Positions 53,243-60,498 of a stretch of 64,000 bases of DNA are shown here, piece by piece. A model generated the notes under the pieces. That model saw only the letters and a list, made by a program, of their open reading frames with translations. It did not search any database and had not been told where the DNA came from. The stretch lies in assembly GCF_014204525.1 (NCBI RefSeq), contig NZ_JACHLP010000005.1, positions 421,277 through 485,276 of the forward strand, read 5' to 3'. Position 1 is the stretch's first letter; every line of letters begins with the position of its first letter. The translations under genes and the position numbers were made by a program. The stretch comes from Roseateles oligotrophus. Its GTDB lineage: Bacteria > Pseudomonadota > Gammaproteobacteria > Burkholderiales > Burkholderiaceae_C.

Positions 53243-55678
53243 TCACGGCCGCAAGACCGCGCGCGTCAACTGCGGATCGCGCTGGATGTCCGCCTCGTTG
53301 AACGGAAAACGCAGCCATGCCTTGCGCGAGTAGCGCGCAACCGGCGCGCTGCCCCGGCCGTTGCTCACGGCGAGTTCGTCCTGTCCATGGGCCAGCAGCG
53401 TGTGCGCCTCGACCCCCGTCTCGCCGAAGCGCACCACCTGCAAGTAGCTGTTGGAGACCGCATTCGCGTCCAGAACGTCCTTCCCGTCCTCAGGGCAGGC
53501 CACGGTGAAGTAGCCTGCACCACCGCAGCCACCGTAGATCGGCCAGCGTCGACCGCCGCTGCGCACGTAGCGCTGACTTCCCGTCGCCGCGTCCAGCGGT
53601 ATCCCTTTGGCACTCAGCGCAACGATCGCCGAGGTCAGCGCCTTGCCCGCCCCACCGTCGTTCGGCATGGGCACCGCCGGCGTAGACAGCGGCGCATCGA
53701 TGGAAAAAGACGTCCGGTAGAGGTTCCCTTCCGGGATCTTCTCCAGTTCGTCCCAGAACGCATCCCACAGCAGCGCCCCACGGTCGCCCGCCTCTCCGGT
53801 ATTCCCCCAGGCGCGCAGAACGCCGCAGGCCTTCGTGTAGGCGTCACGCCCTGCGCTTGCCGGCACGCCCACCCGAGAGCAGGCCTGATCGAGCAAGGTC
53901 AGCTTGAACTGCTCCGCGGAATAGGCGCGTGAGCGCAGCGCTTCCTGCATCGCCCAGCGCCCGAGTTCCTCGGACGACCGCGCACCCCGTTGCAACAGGT
54001 CGATCGCAATCTGATGCCCCAGACGGCCGCGGTGATGCAGCGCGGATTGAGCCGCCCCCAGCAAAGAGGGAAATCCGTCGAGCGGCTGGTCGACGTTGGC
54101 GAGCCAGTAGCTGTCGTTCATGTTGGCCACATAGTCTTCGCGCAGAAGACTGGGAAGCCGCTCGGCCGGCATGGCACCCGACTGCACCGCCTCTCGATCG
54201 ACATGCCAGATGCAGGCGGATCGGCTGCCATCCAGGAACGGGGTGCGCGGATCGAACTTGGCGAAGGCGCCGGCAAGAGGCGCATTGCAGGCCTGACGGT
54301 GATCATCGGGCACATCGGGTACCGCACCGATGTCCGCATACCAGACCCGCCCATCTCCCTTGCCAATGGCCACGGTATTCACCCATGGCATGGCCGCCTC
54401 CTTGCGCTGGATGGCGATGAACTCGTCGAGCGAGCCCGCCAGATTCCACCGCAGGAAATTCCGGTAGACGCGCTGGTTGTCCGCGTTGACATCGCGCACC
54501 GCCAGGGCACGTTGGGCAGACCAGCCCAGGGCGGAGTCCATCCGGCCCAGATCCACCACGGGACCGAACCGCGATGTGTACAGCGTCCTGCTCACCTGGC
54601 GAGCCTGCCCGCCCTCGTCCGCCACGTCCACGGTGACGGTGCGCGACTGCATGGGCTCGGACACGCCATCGACCAGATAGCGCCTGGGATCCGAAGGATC
54701 GAGCTCCAACTGGAACAAGCCAAAGCGGCGCGCGCTGGAAACCGTATGACTCCACGCTACATGCTCGTTGAAGCCGATCATCACCAGCGGCACCCCCAGG
54801 AACCCCACCCCCGCCACGTTCAATTTCCCGGGAATGGTCAGGTGCATCTGGTAAAAGCGGTCAGGGCCACCCCAATACCAATGCGGGTTGCCGAGCAGCA
54901 CGGCCCCGTCGCCGCCAGTGGCACGCTGTCCCCAGGCGATCACGTTGCTTCCCAACTCGGCACGCGGGCCGAGATTGTTGGCCAGACGCACCCGCAGCTC
55001 ACCCGAAACCGCAGCATCGGTCGCCCGCACCCTGTCGGGCGAGGCGTTGACGATGTCGGGGAGAAACTGCAGATAGCCCGCCGTCAGATGCGAGGCGTAC
55101 ATCCGGCGGTGGATGTCCTGCGCCGAGATCTCGCGAACCCATTTCTTGCCCAGGCAGGCACGGTGGGCGTGGCGGCGCGGGTGGGCTTGGGCCTCCCGCA
55201 GCCAGCGGTTGTAGCCCTGAGCAAAACCCTCGGCGAGGTCGTTCAACTCACGGGGCTGCTCGGCCTGGAAACGCGCCACCGCCGCGTCATCGACAAAGGC
55301 CCGGAAGAAGAAGTCCGAGTCGATGTTCTTCGATCGCCCCACATTGGAATCAACCGAGGGACGCTGCTCCGCGCCAAAAAAAAGGGAACGTCGCCCCTCA
55401 TTGGTCACGAACGACTCCGCCAGGGTGCACAGCGCGTCCTGCGCCTGCACATACCCGATGCCAATGCCCAAGTCGCGCCATCCGTTCGCCCGAATGTGCG
55501 GGATGTCATCGGTGGTGCGCCGTATCTCGATGGATCGCGCGACTGCGGTCATGGCTTCGTCCGACACCCCACGGGCGCGCGCCGGATGGGGCATCAGCAG
55601 AGAAAGCGCGGCGATCAGCACCGCGCCCGAGGCACACCACCGCCCCCACGCCCGCGCGATCGCGGGTTCAGCAGGCAT
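53243..55678 (-). CDS. Penicillin acylase / PvdQ-like Ntn hydrolase
   Basis: 811 aa. Signal peptide (AVLIAALSLLMPHPARA). SNVIAWGQ begins the beta chain with the catalytic Ser (GSNV) after self-cleavage. ANMNDSYWLANVDQP carries the Asn of the oxyanion hole. PvdQ removes a fatty acyl chain from the pyoverdine precursor in the periplasm; related enzymes cleave acyl-homoserine lactones. The start at 55678 overlaps the end of the formyltransferase gene by 11 bp. Confidence 0.82.
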   Translation of the reverse strand: MPAEPAIARAWGRWCASGAVLIAALSLLMPHPARARGVSDEAMTAVARSIEIRRTTDDIPHIRANGWRDLGIGIGYVQAQDALCTLAESFVTNEGRRSLFFGAEQRPSVDSNVGRSKNIDSDFFFRAFVDDAAVARFQAEQPRELNDLAEGFAQGYNRWLREAQAHPRRHAHRACLGKKWVREISAQDIHRRMYASHLTAGYLQFLPDIVNASPDRVRATDAAVSGELRVRLANNLGPRAELGSNVIAWGQRATGGDGAVLLGNPHWYWGGPDRFYQMHLTIPGKLNVAGVGFLGVPLVMIGFNEHVAWSHTVSSARRFGLFQLELDPSDPRRYLVDGVSEPMQSRTVTVDVADEGGQARQVSRTLYTSRFGPVVDLGRMDSALGWSAQRALAVRDVNADNQRVYRNFLRWNLAGSLDEFIAIQRKEAAMPWVNTVAIGKGDGRVWYADIGAVPDVPDDHRQACNAPLAGAFAKFDPRTPFLDGSRSACIWHVDREAVQSGAMPAERLPSLLREDYVANMNDSYWLANVDQPLDGFPSLLGAAQSALHHRGRLGHQIAIDLLQRGARSSEELGRWAMQEALRSRAYSAEQFKLTLLDQACSRVGVPASAGRDAYTKACGVLRAWGNTGEAGDRGALLWDAFWDELEKIPEGNLYRTSFSIDAPLSTPAVPMPNDGGAGKALTSAIVALSAKGIPLDAATGSQRYVRSGGRRWPIYGGCGGAGYFTVACPEDGKDVLDANAVSNSYLQVVRFGETGVEAHTLLAHGQDELAVSNGRGSAPVARYSRKAWLRFPFNEADIQRDPQLTRAVLRP

Positions 55679-56516
55679 GGGCCACTCCCAGCTCGACGCC
55701 CACGACCTTGGCGAGGCCCTGTTCCAGCGCCGGGAAAAGACTTCGATGGAAGTTGTTCCAGCGCAGTTCCAGAATCGTGTCCTCGGGGTCGATGTCGGTG
55801 GCCAAGACGTCGGCCACGACTTCTCCGGAGTCGATGCCGTTGTCAACGTAGTGGAAAGACGCGCCGGTCTGACGAACCACGGGCACGTCGATGTCCTCCA
55901 TCGTCTGCCAGTTCACGACCTTCTTGCCCCGTGCGCCATGCAGGGCGTCGAGCGTGGCATAGGCGCCGCGCCGCTGGTGGGGCGAGCCATCCCGCGTGAT
56001 GCCGGGATGGATGTTGTAGATGCGCCGGGCGAATGGCGCCCCCGGACGCACCAACTCGTCCAGGATGACCAGCAAGCCATCCAGAACGACGACATCGGCC
56101 TGCACGCCGCTCAGCGCCGCCAGCAGGCGCTCCTCGAAATCATGCTTGCCACTGGCACGCCGAGGATCGTTCAGCGGCAATCGCCGGTAGGTCGAGGGCA
56201 CGGGCGTGAGCAGATCGTTGAGCGCACGCCCTTGGACGGCCAACCCCGGCGGGTAGAACCACGTTCCCCCTGGTCGGGGCGCGAAGCCGTAGTCGGCCAA
56301 CCTGGCTCGGTCCGCGGGAGACCCCTCGTCGTCATCGAAGATCACCCGGTCAAGCACCAGATGCTCGCCCAGGGGACCCTCGTTGAGCAGGGTCACCAGA
56401 TGCTCGAGTGGCGAGGGCATGTACCGCGCCTCGGCCTTGTAGTTGATGTGCTGGCCGGCCTTGTCCGCGGCGGCGTTCCTGAGGGACCAGATGTAAACAA
56501 GACGTTTCTGAGCCAT
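55668..56516 (-). CDS. Formyltransferase, hydroxyornithine (PvdF)-like
   Basis: 282 aa. The catalytic pattern NIHPGITRDGSP then DNGIDSGEVVA is the N-H-D set of 10-formyl-THF transferases. PvdF formylates N5-hydroxyornithine to make a hydroxamate. It is the first gene of the operon formyltransferase, acylase, ABC exporter, amidohydrolase. Its promoter TAAA-N17-CGTC is 125-150 bp upstream, back to back with the hydroxylase promoter. Confidence 0.82.
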   Translation of the reverse strand: MAQKRLVYIWSLRNAAADKAGQHINYKAEARYMPSPLEHLVTLLNEGPLGEHLVLDRVIFDDDEGSPADRARLADYGFAPRPGGTWFYPPGLAVQGRALNDLLTPVPSTYRRLPLNDPRRASGKHDFEERLLAALSGVQADVVVLDGLLVILDELVRPGAPFARRIYNIHPGITRDGSPHQRRGAYATLDALHGARGKKVVNWQTMEDIDVPVVRQTGASFHYVDNGIDSGEVVADVLATDIDPEDTILELRWNNFHRSLFPALEQGLAKVVGVELGVAHAC

Positions 56517-56643
56517 GGTCGGTATGTAGGGGCATGTTCTGGAGAAGACGCCTGCCAACCGGCACGCATCCTGGTGTCCACACCCTGATCCGATACACGC
56601 AGCCAGCCACTTTGCGCTCGCGGTCAGGTGTGTTGCCTCATAA

Positions 56644-56668
56644 GACGCATCAGCCCCTCATCTGTTTA
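56644..56668 (-). promoter_or_regulatory. Iron-starvation sigma promoter of the formyltransferase operon
   Basis: On the minus strand TAAA (plus 56665-56668), 17 bases, CGTC (plus 56644-56647). Same pattern as the other three sites; about 130 bp before the ATG at 56516. Confidence 0.72.
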
Positions 56669-56693
56669 GCCGCGCTCGCGGAACCCGGCGGAC

Positions 56694-56718
56694 TAAACAA
56701 ACAAAACTCTCCCCCGTC
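56694..56718 (+). promoter_or_regulatory. Iron-starvation sigma promoter of the hydroxylase gene
   Basis: TAAA (56694-56697), 17 bases, CGTC (56715-56718). The -35 elements of the two divergent promoters are 25 bp apart, and an interrupted inverted repeat (GTTTAGCCG with CGGACTAAAC) is formed by them. The 5' leader to the ATG at 56923 is about 200 nt. Confidence 0.72.
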
Positions 56719-56922
56719 TTGTTGGCATGGGACCGCCATCACGCCACGACCTCCTTTGCGCCGGACATCCCCGGTGCGGTGCCATGGCGCAGCCCGTCCG
56801 GACCGCGATGGCCCCCTCACGACCGATCTGCGGCCGTGCGTCATCGGCGTCTTCATCGATGTCATGTGCATCGACGATCACAGATGCCCCATCCATCAGC
56901 ACCACCTCGTGAGGACCACCGC

Positions 56923-58224
56923 ATGCACATCCATGACCTGATCGGAATCGGCTTCGGGCCATCCAACATCGCTCTCGCCATTGCCCTCCAGGAAGAACGG
57001 CAGGCAGGGCACCGCCCCATCGACGCGTTCTTCATCGAAAAGCAAGCCGGCTTCTCCTGGCACCCAGGCATGCTGCTCGGCCATGCCCACATGCAGATCT
57101 CTTATCTGAAGGATCTGGCGACGCTGCGCAACCCGCGCAGTCGCTTCACTTTCGTGAACTACCTGCACGAACAAGGCCGGCTGCCCGACTTCATCAACCT
57201 CAAGTCCTTCTTCCCGAGTCGCCACGAGTTCAGCGACTACCTCGGGTGGGCTGCACGCCAGTTCGACGACATCTGCGCATACGCCGAAGAGGTCATCGAG
57301 GTGCTGCCTGAGCAAAAGGACGGCCACGTCCCCCTGCTGCGGGTGCGATCCCGTGACCAACGGGGCGCCGTGCGGGATCGCCTGGCCCGCAATCTCGTGG
57401 TCAGCGTCGGCGGGACGCCCAAGGTACCGGACTGCTTCAAGAAGCTGGCGGGCGAGGCCCGCGTCTTCCATTCAAACGGCTACCTCACCGGCATCGCGGC
57501 CAACCGCCAGGCGCGCAAGGTTGCCGTCATCGGAGGCGGCCAGAGCGCGGCGGAGATCTTCGTCGACCTGCACAACCGAGCGGAGCCCACCGACGTCGAC
57601 CTGATCATGCGCGGCCGGGCCCTGCACCCGTCCGACGACAGCCCGTTCGTCAACGGCATCTTCAACGCGGATTTCACCGATCACATGTTCCAGCAGGACG
57701 AAGCCACCCGCGCCAAACTGCTGCAGGAGTTTCACCGTACCAACTACGCGGCCCCGGATCTCGAACTCATTCAGCAGATCTACAAGATCTTGTACGAACA
57801 ACGGGTCGTGCGCGGCGATCGCCATCACCTGCTGCGGCGGCACGAGGTACTGAGCGCAAATGCGCGCGCAGACGGAGTTGAACTCGTGCTGCGCGATCTG
57901 GACCAGAACATGGAACTCACGCGGCGTTACGACGCTGTGGTGCTGGCAACGGGGTACGAGCGCGAGAACCACAAGCCCCTGCTCACCCCGCTCGCCAAGC
58001 ACCTGGGCGATCTACAGGTGGACCGCAACTACCGTCTCAGGTCTGCCACCGAGTTCCAGCCGGCCATCTTCCTGCAGGGGGCATGCGAGGGCAGCCATGG
58101 GCTGAGCGACACCCTGCTCTCCGTAACGGCCGTGCGCGTGAAGGAGATCATCGAAGCGCTCGGATCATCCACCGCGCGCAAGCCTGGCGCCAGCACGGAG
58201 AAATTCGCTGCTGCCGCCACCTGA
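56923..58224 (+). CDS. L-ornithine/lysine N-hydroxylase, PvdA-like
   Basis: 433 aa. FAD site GIGFGPSN (7-14), NADPH site GGGQSAAE (about 204-211) and ATGYERENH near 340, the three marks of ornithine N5-monooxygenases such as PvdA. It makes the hydroxamate precursor that the formyltransferase then completes. GAGGA lies before the ATG at 56923. Lysine as substrate is the alternative; the neighbouring formyltransferase favours ornithine. Confidence 0.9.
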   Translation: MHIHDLIGIGFGPSNIALAIALQEERQAGHRPIDAFFIEKQAGFSWHPGMLLGHAHMQISYLKDLATLRNPRSRFTFVNYLHEQGRLPDFINLKSFFPSRHEFSDYLGWAARQFDDICAYAEEVIEVLPEQKDGHVPLLRVRSRDQRGAVRDRLARNLVVSVGGTPKVPDCFKKLAGEARVFHSNGYLTGIAANRQARKVAVIGGGQSAAEIFVDLHNRAEPTDVDLIMRGRALHPSDDSPFVNGIFNADFTDHMFQQDEATRAKLLQEFHRTNYAAPDLELIQQIYKILYEQRVVRGDRHHLLRRHEVLSANARADGVELVLRDLDQNMELTRRYDAVVLATGYERENHKPLLTPLAKHLGDLQVDRNYRLRSATEFQPAIFLQGACEGSHGLSDTLLSVTAVRVKEIIEALGSSTARKPGASTEKFAAAAT

Positions 58225-58234
58225 GCGTCACGCC

Positions 58235-58264
58235 CCAAGGAAGGATCGATGGATCCCTTCCTTG
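58235..58264 (+). terminator. Stem-loop after the hydroxylase gene
   Basis: CCAAGGAAGGATC and GATCCCTTCCTTGG form a 13-bp stem with one bulge, 10 bp after the stop. There is no U-run, so it may stabilise the 3' end or end transcription with a protein factor. Confidence 0.5.
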
Positions 58265-58343
58265 GCGCAGCAAGCCCACCGAACACGGGACACGAACACA
58301 GGCACTCATAGTGGTCAGATGACGGGCATTCGAGTAGAATGGA

Positions 58344-58360
58344 ATGATTGTCATTCCGAA
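58344..58360. promoter_or_regulatory. Fur box upstream of the sigma factor gene
   Basis: GGAATGA-TTG-TCATTCC is a perfect 7-3-7 palindrome with AATGAT and TCATT hexamers of the Fur site. It is about 235 bp before the likely start of the ECF sigma gene, so iron-loaded Fur would repress it. Confidence 0.75.
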
Positions 58361-58593
58361 TGATGCTACAGAGGCCTCGCTGCCAGGGATTGGAATCCCC
58401 CCGATCCCCTGGAGAGACCCGCCCCTCGTAAGCGCCGAGCCCTGCTTCGCTTGGCCTACGCCAGCCATATAGCCACGCCGTGCGTCCGGGAATGGCCTCG
58501 AGCCCTGGCGGCGCGGCGTCGGTGATCCACCACAGCCAGCTTGACGCATGCCCTTGCCAGGAAACGTCGTCACTTTGGGACGCTGGCTGGACT

Positions 58594-59100
58594 GTGATCA
58601 CTCGCTACTACCGGGAACTCCTGAACTTCTGCCTGCGCAAGGTCAAGGACCGCGACACCGCGGCCGACCTGGCGCAGGAGAGCTGCGCGCGCGTCCTGGC
58701 CATGCAGCAGGCCGGGCAAGCGGTGCTTGAGCCCCGGGCCCTGCTGCGCCAAGTGGCCCTGAACGCCAAGATCGACATGGATCGGCGCGCGGAGGTCCGG
58801 CAGCACGACAACATCGATGAACTCGACGAGGCCGTCCTGCCGACCCAGCCGCAACATCTTCAACCCGAGGAAATCTACGCCTCCTCGCAGGCAGCCGAGG
58901 CCTATCTCAAGGCCATCGAGGCCTTGCCGACCCGATGCCGCGAAGCGTTCTGCCTCTACGCTTTCGATGAACTCCCGAACAAGGAGATCGCGCAGCGCAT
59001 GGGCATCTCGCTCAGCATGGTCAACCAGTACATCAGCCGCGGCAAACTGGCTTGCGCCGCATGCCAGCAGCCGCAGAAGGGCAGCCATGCCAAGGAATAG
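58594..59100 (+). CDS. ECF sigma factor (FecI/iron-starvation type)
   Basis: About 168 aa from GTG 58594. Region 2 (RDTAADLAQESCARVLAMQQ) and region 4 (LPNKEIAQRMGISLSMVNQY) identify a sigma-70 family ECF factor. The start is uncertain because upstream residues look non-coding. It is followed by FecR and a receptor gene, the usual FecIRA order. I infer that it drives the four TAAA-N17-CGTC promoters. Confidence 0.85.
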   Translation: MITRYYRELLNFCLRKVKDRDTAADLAQESCARVLAMQQAGQAVLEPRALLRQVALNAKIDMDRRAEVRQHDNIDELDEAVLPTQPQHLQPEEIYASSQAAEAYLKAIEALPTRCREAFCLYAFDELPNKEIAQRMGISLSMVNQYISRGKLACAACQQPQKGSHAKE

Positions 59101-59172
59101 AGAACCCTTGCGTGCCGGATTGATCCTGCGGGGGTGTAGTTTTGCGCGGCCTCGTGCGTCTATACAAATAAG

Positions 59173-60372
59173 ATGATCCGAACGACAGCCCCCACGGGCT
59201 CTTCTTGTTGCTCACCGTCCGCGGATGCCTCTCTCGATGAAGTGGCCTCGCGGGAACTCGAGGCGTTCGTCCGCGGCCAGGATCCGGTCGACGTCGCCGC
59301 GACGGACTGGCACACGCGCCGGGAGCAAGGGCTCAGCGCCATCGAGGAGGCCGAGTTCCAGGCCTGGCGTGCTGCCCACCCTGCCCACGCAAGAGCCTGG
59401 GCACAGGTGGACGACAGCATTCGCCTGCTTCGCAGCATGCCGGCAGAGCGGGTGGCGCATCTGCGCACGCCCCGTCGCGGGTCTCCCCCACACCAGACAG
59501 AGAGGCCGCCCCAGGCAAGCATCGACACCCCAGCCATCGGGCAAAAGCGGCGCACGCGCAATGACCCGTGGCGCTCACCCGCGCCGAGCGCCCGCTCATG
59601 GTGGCCGCGCGGTTTCGGCGCCGGGGTTGCAGCGCTTTGTGGCGTTTGCACCATGGCCGCCGGCATTGCCTGGTATCAGTGGACACAGCCGACCTTTGCC
59701 AACACCTACGCAGCGGAGCAAGGTCAGCGGCTGGACGTGCCGCTGCCCGATGGCAGCCATCTGACGCTCGACGCGGACACCCACCTGGAGGTCTCGCTCT
59801 ACCGCAATCGCCGTGAAGTCCGCCTGGCGCATGGCCAGGCCATGTTCAACGTGGCGCCGGACACCGCCAGGCCCTTTGACGTTCTGGCTGGCCCCGCCCG
59901 CGTCACGGTGGTAGGCACGCGCTTTGCGGTCCGCTACATGAGGGACGGCGCCGATGCCGGAACCGTGAACGTTGCGGTGGAGGACGGGCGCGTCAAGGTA
60001 GCCGACGCGACCATCGACGCCCGCGAACAGTCCAGTCGCCAACTCGTAGAACTGTCTGCAGGCCAAGGCGTCCAGGTCTCGCTTTCTGGTCAGATGAGCC
60101 AGGTCTCCTCCATCTCCCCTGCCGGCATTGCCCCCTGGCGGCAAGGGTTGGTGCGCTTCACGAACACCCCGCTATCCGATGCGGTGCACGAACTGGAGCG
60201 ATACCACGCCACCCGCCTGGTGATCCGGGATCCGGAAGTGGCCGCGTTGCGCATCGGTGGCAGCTACCAGATCGGCCGCCCGGACATCTTCGCACGTGTG
60301 CTGCCGCAGATTCTCCCGGTACGCCTGGTCGCGCGGGACGACGGCAGCACCGAGGTCGTCAAGGCGCGCTGA
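59173..60372 (+). CDS. FecR-like anti-sigma regulator
   Basis: 399 aa. The N-terminal cytoplasmic domain (VAATDWHTRREQGLSAIEEA, the DUF4880-like FecR N region), one membrane segment (AGVAALCGVCTMAAGIAW, near 155-172), a periplasmic FecR domain (VPLPDGSHLTLDADTHLEVS) and a C-terminal STN-like segment. A proline-rich linker (95-145) is longer than usual. It would transmit the signal of receptor occupancy to the sigma factor. A 72-bp gap separates it from the sigma gene. Confidence 0.85.
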   Translation: MIRTTAPTGSSCCSPSADASLDEVASRELEAFVRGQDPVDVAATDWHTRREQGLSAIEEAEFQAWRAAHPAHARAWAQVDDSIRLLRSMPAERVAHLRTPRRGSPPHQTERPPQASIDTPAIGQKRRTRNDPWRSPAPSARSWWPRGFGAGVAALCGVCTMAAGIAWYQWTQPTFANTYAAEQGQRLDVPLPDGSHLTLDADTHLEVSLYRNRREVRLAHGQAMFNVAPDTARPFDVLAGPARVTVVGTRFAVRYMRDGADAGTVNVAVEDGRVKVADATIDAREQSSRQLVELSAGQGVQVSLSGQMSQVSSISPAGIAPWRQGLVRFTNTPLSDAVHELERYHATRLVIRDPEVAALRIGGSYQIGRPDIFARVLPQILPVRLVARDDGSTEVVKAR

Positions 60373-60441
60373 CCGCAAGACCACCCGGCCCCTGTAAGAA
60401 AAAGTTGCGGAAAGGGGTGTACATCTGGACTGGTCGCGCGT

Positions 60442-60486
60442 CTTTAAGAGTAGTGAGACTTATTTTCATTCACACTACTGCTTAAG
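60442..60486 (+). promoter_or_regulatory. Inverted repeat before the receptor gene
   Basis: CTTTAAGAGTAGTG and CACTACTGCTTAAG form a 7-bp perfect core stem with near-perfect extensions. It lies just before the ribosome site of the receptor gene. Within it, GACTTATTTTCATTCAC resembles half a Fur site. A regulator binding site or an mRNA hairpin is possible. Confidence 0.5.
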
Positions 60487-60498
60487 GAATAGACCTCG

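Noticed and set aside
60405..60440. GGAAA with a downstream GGTC as a FecI-type promoter of the receptor gene
   Set aside because: The spacing and -10 do not match a pattern I can state with confidence.
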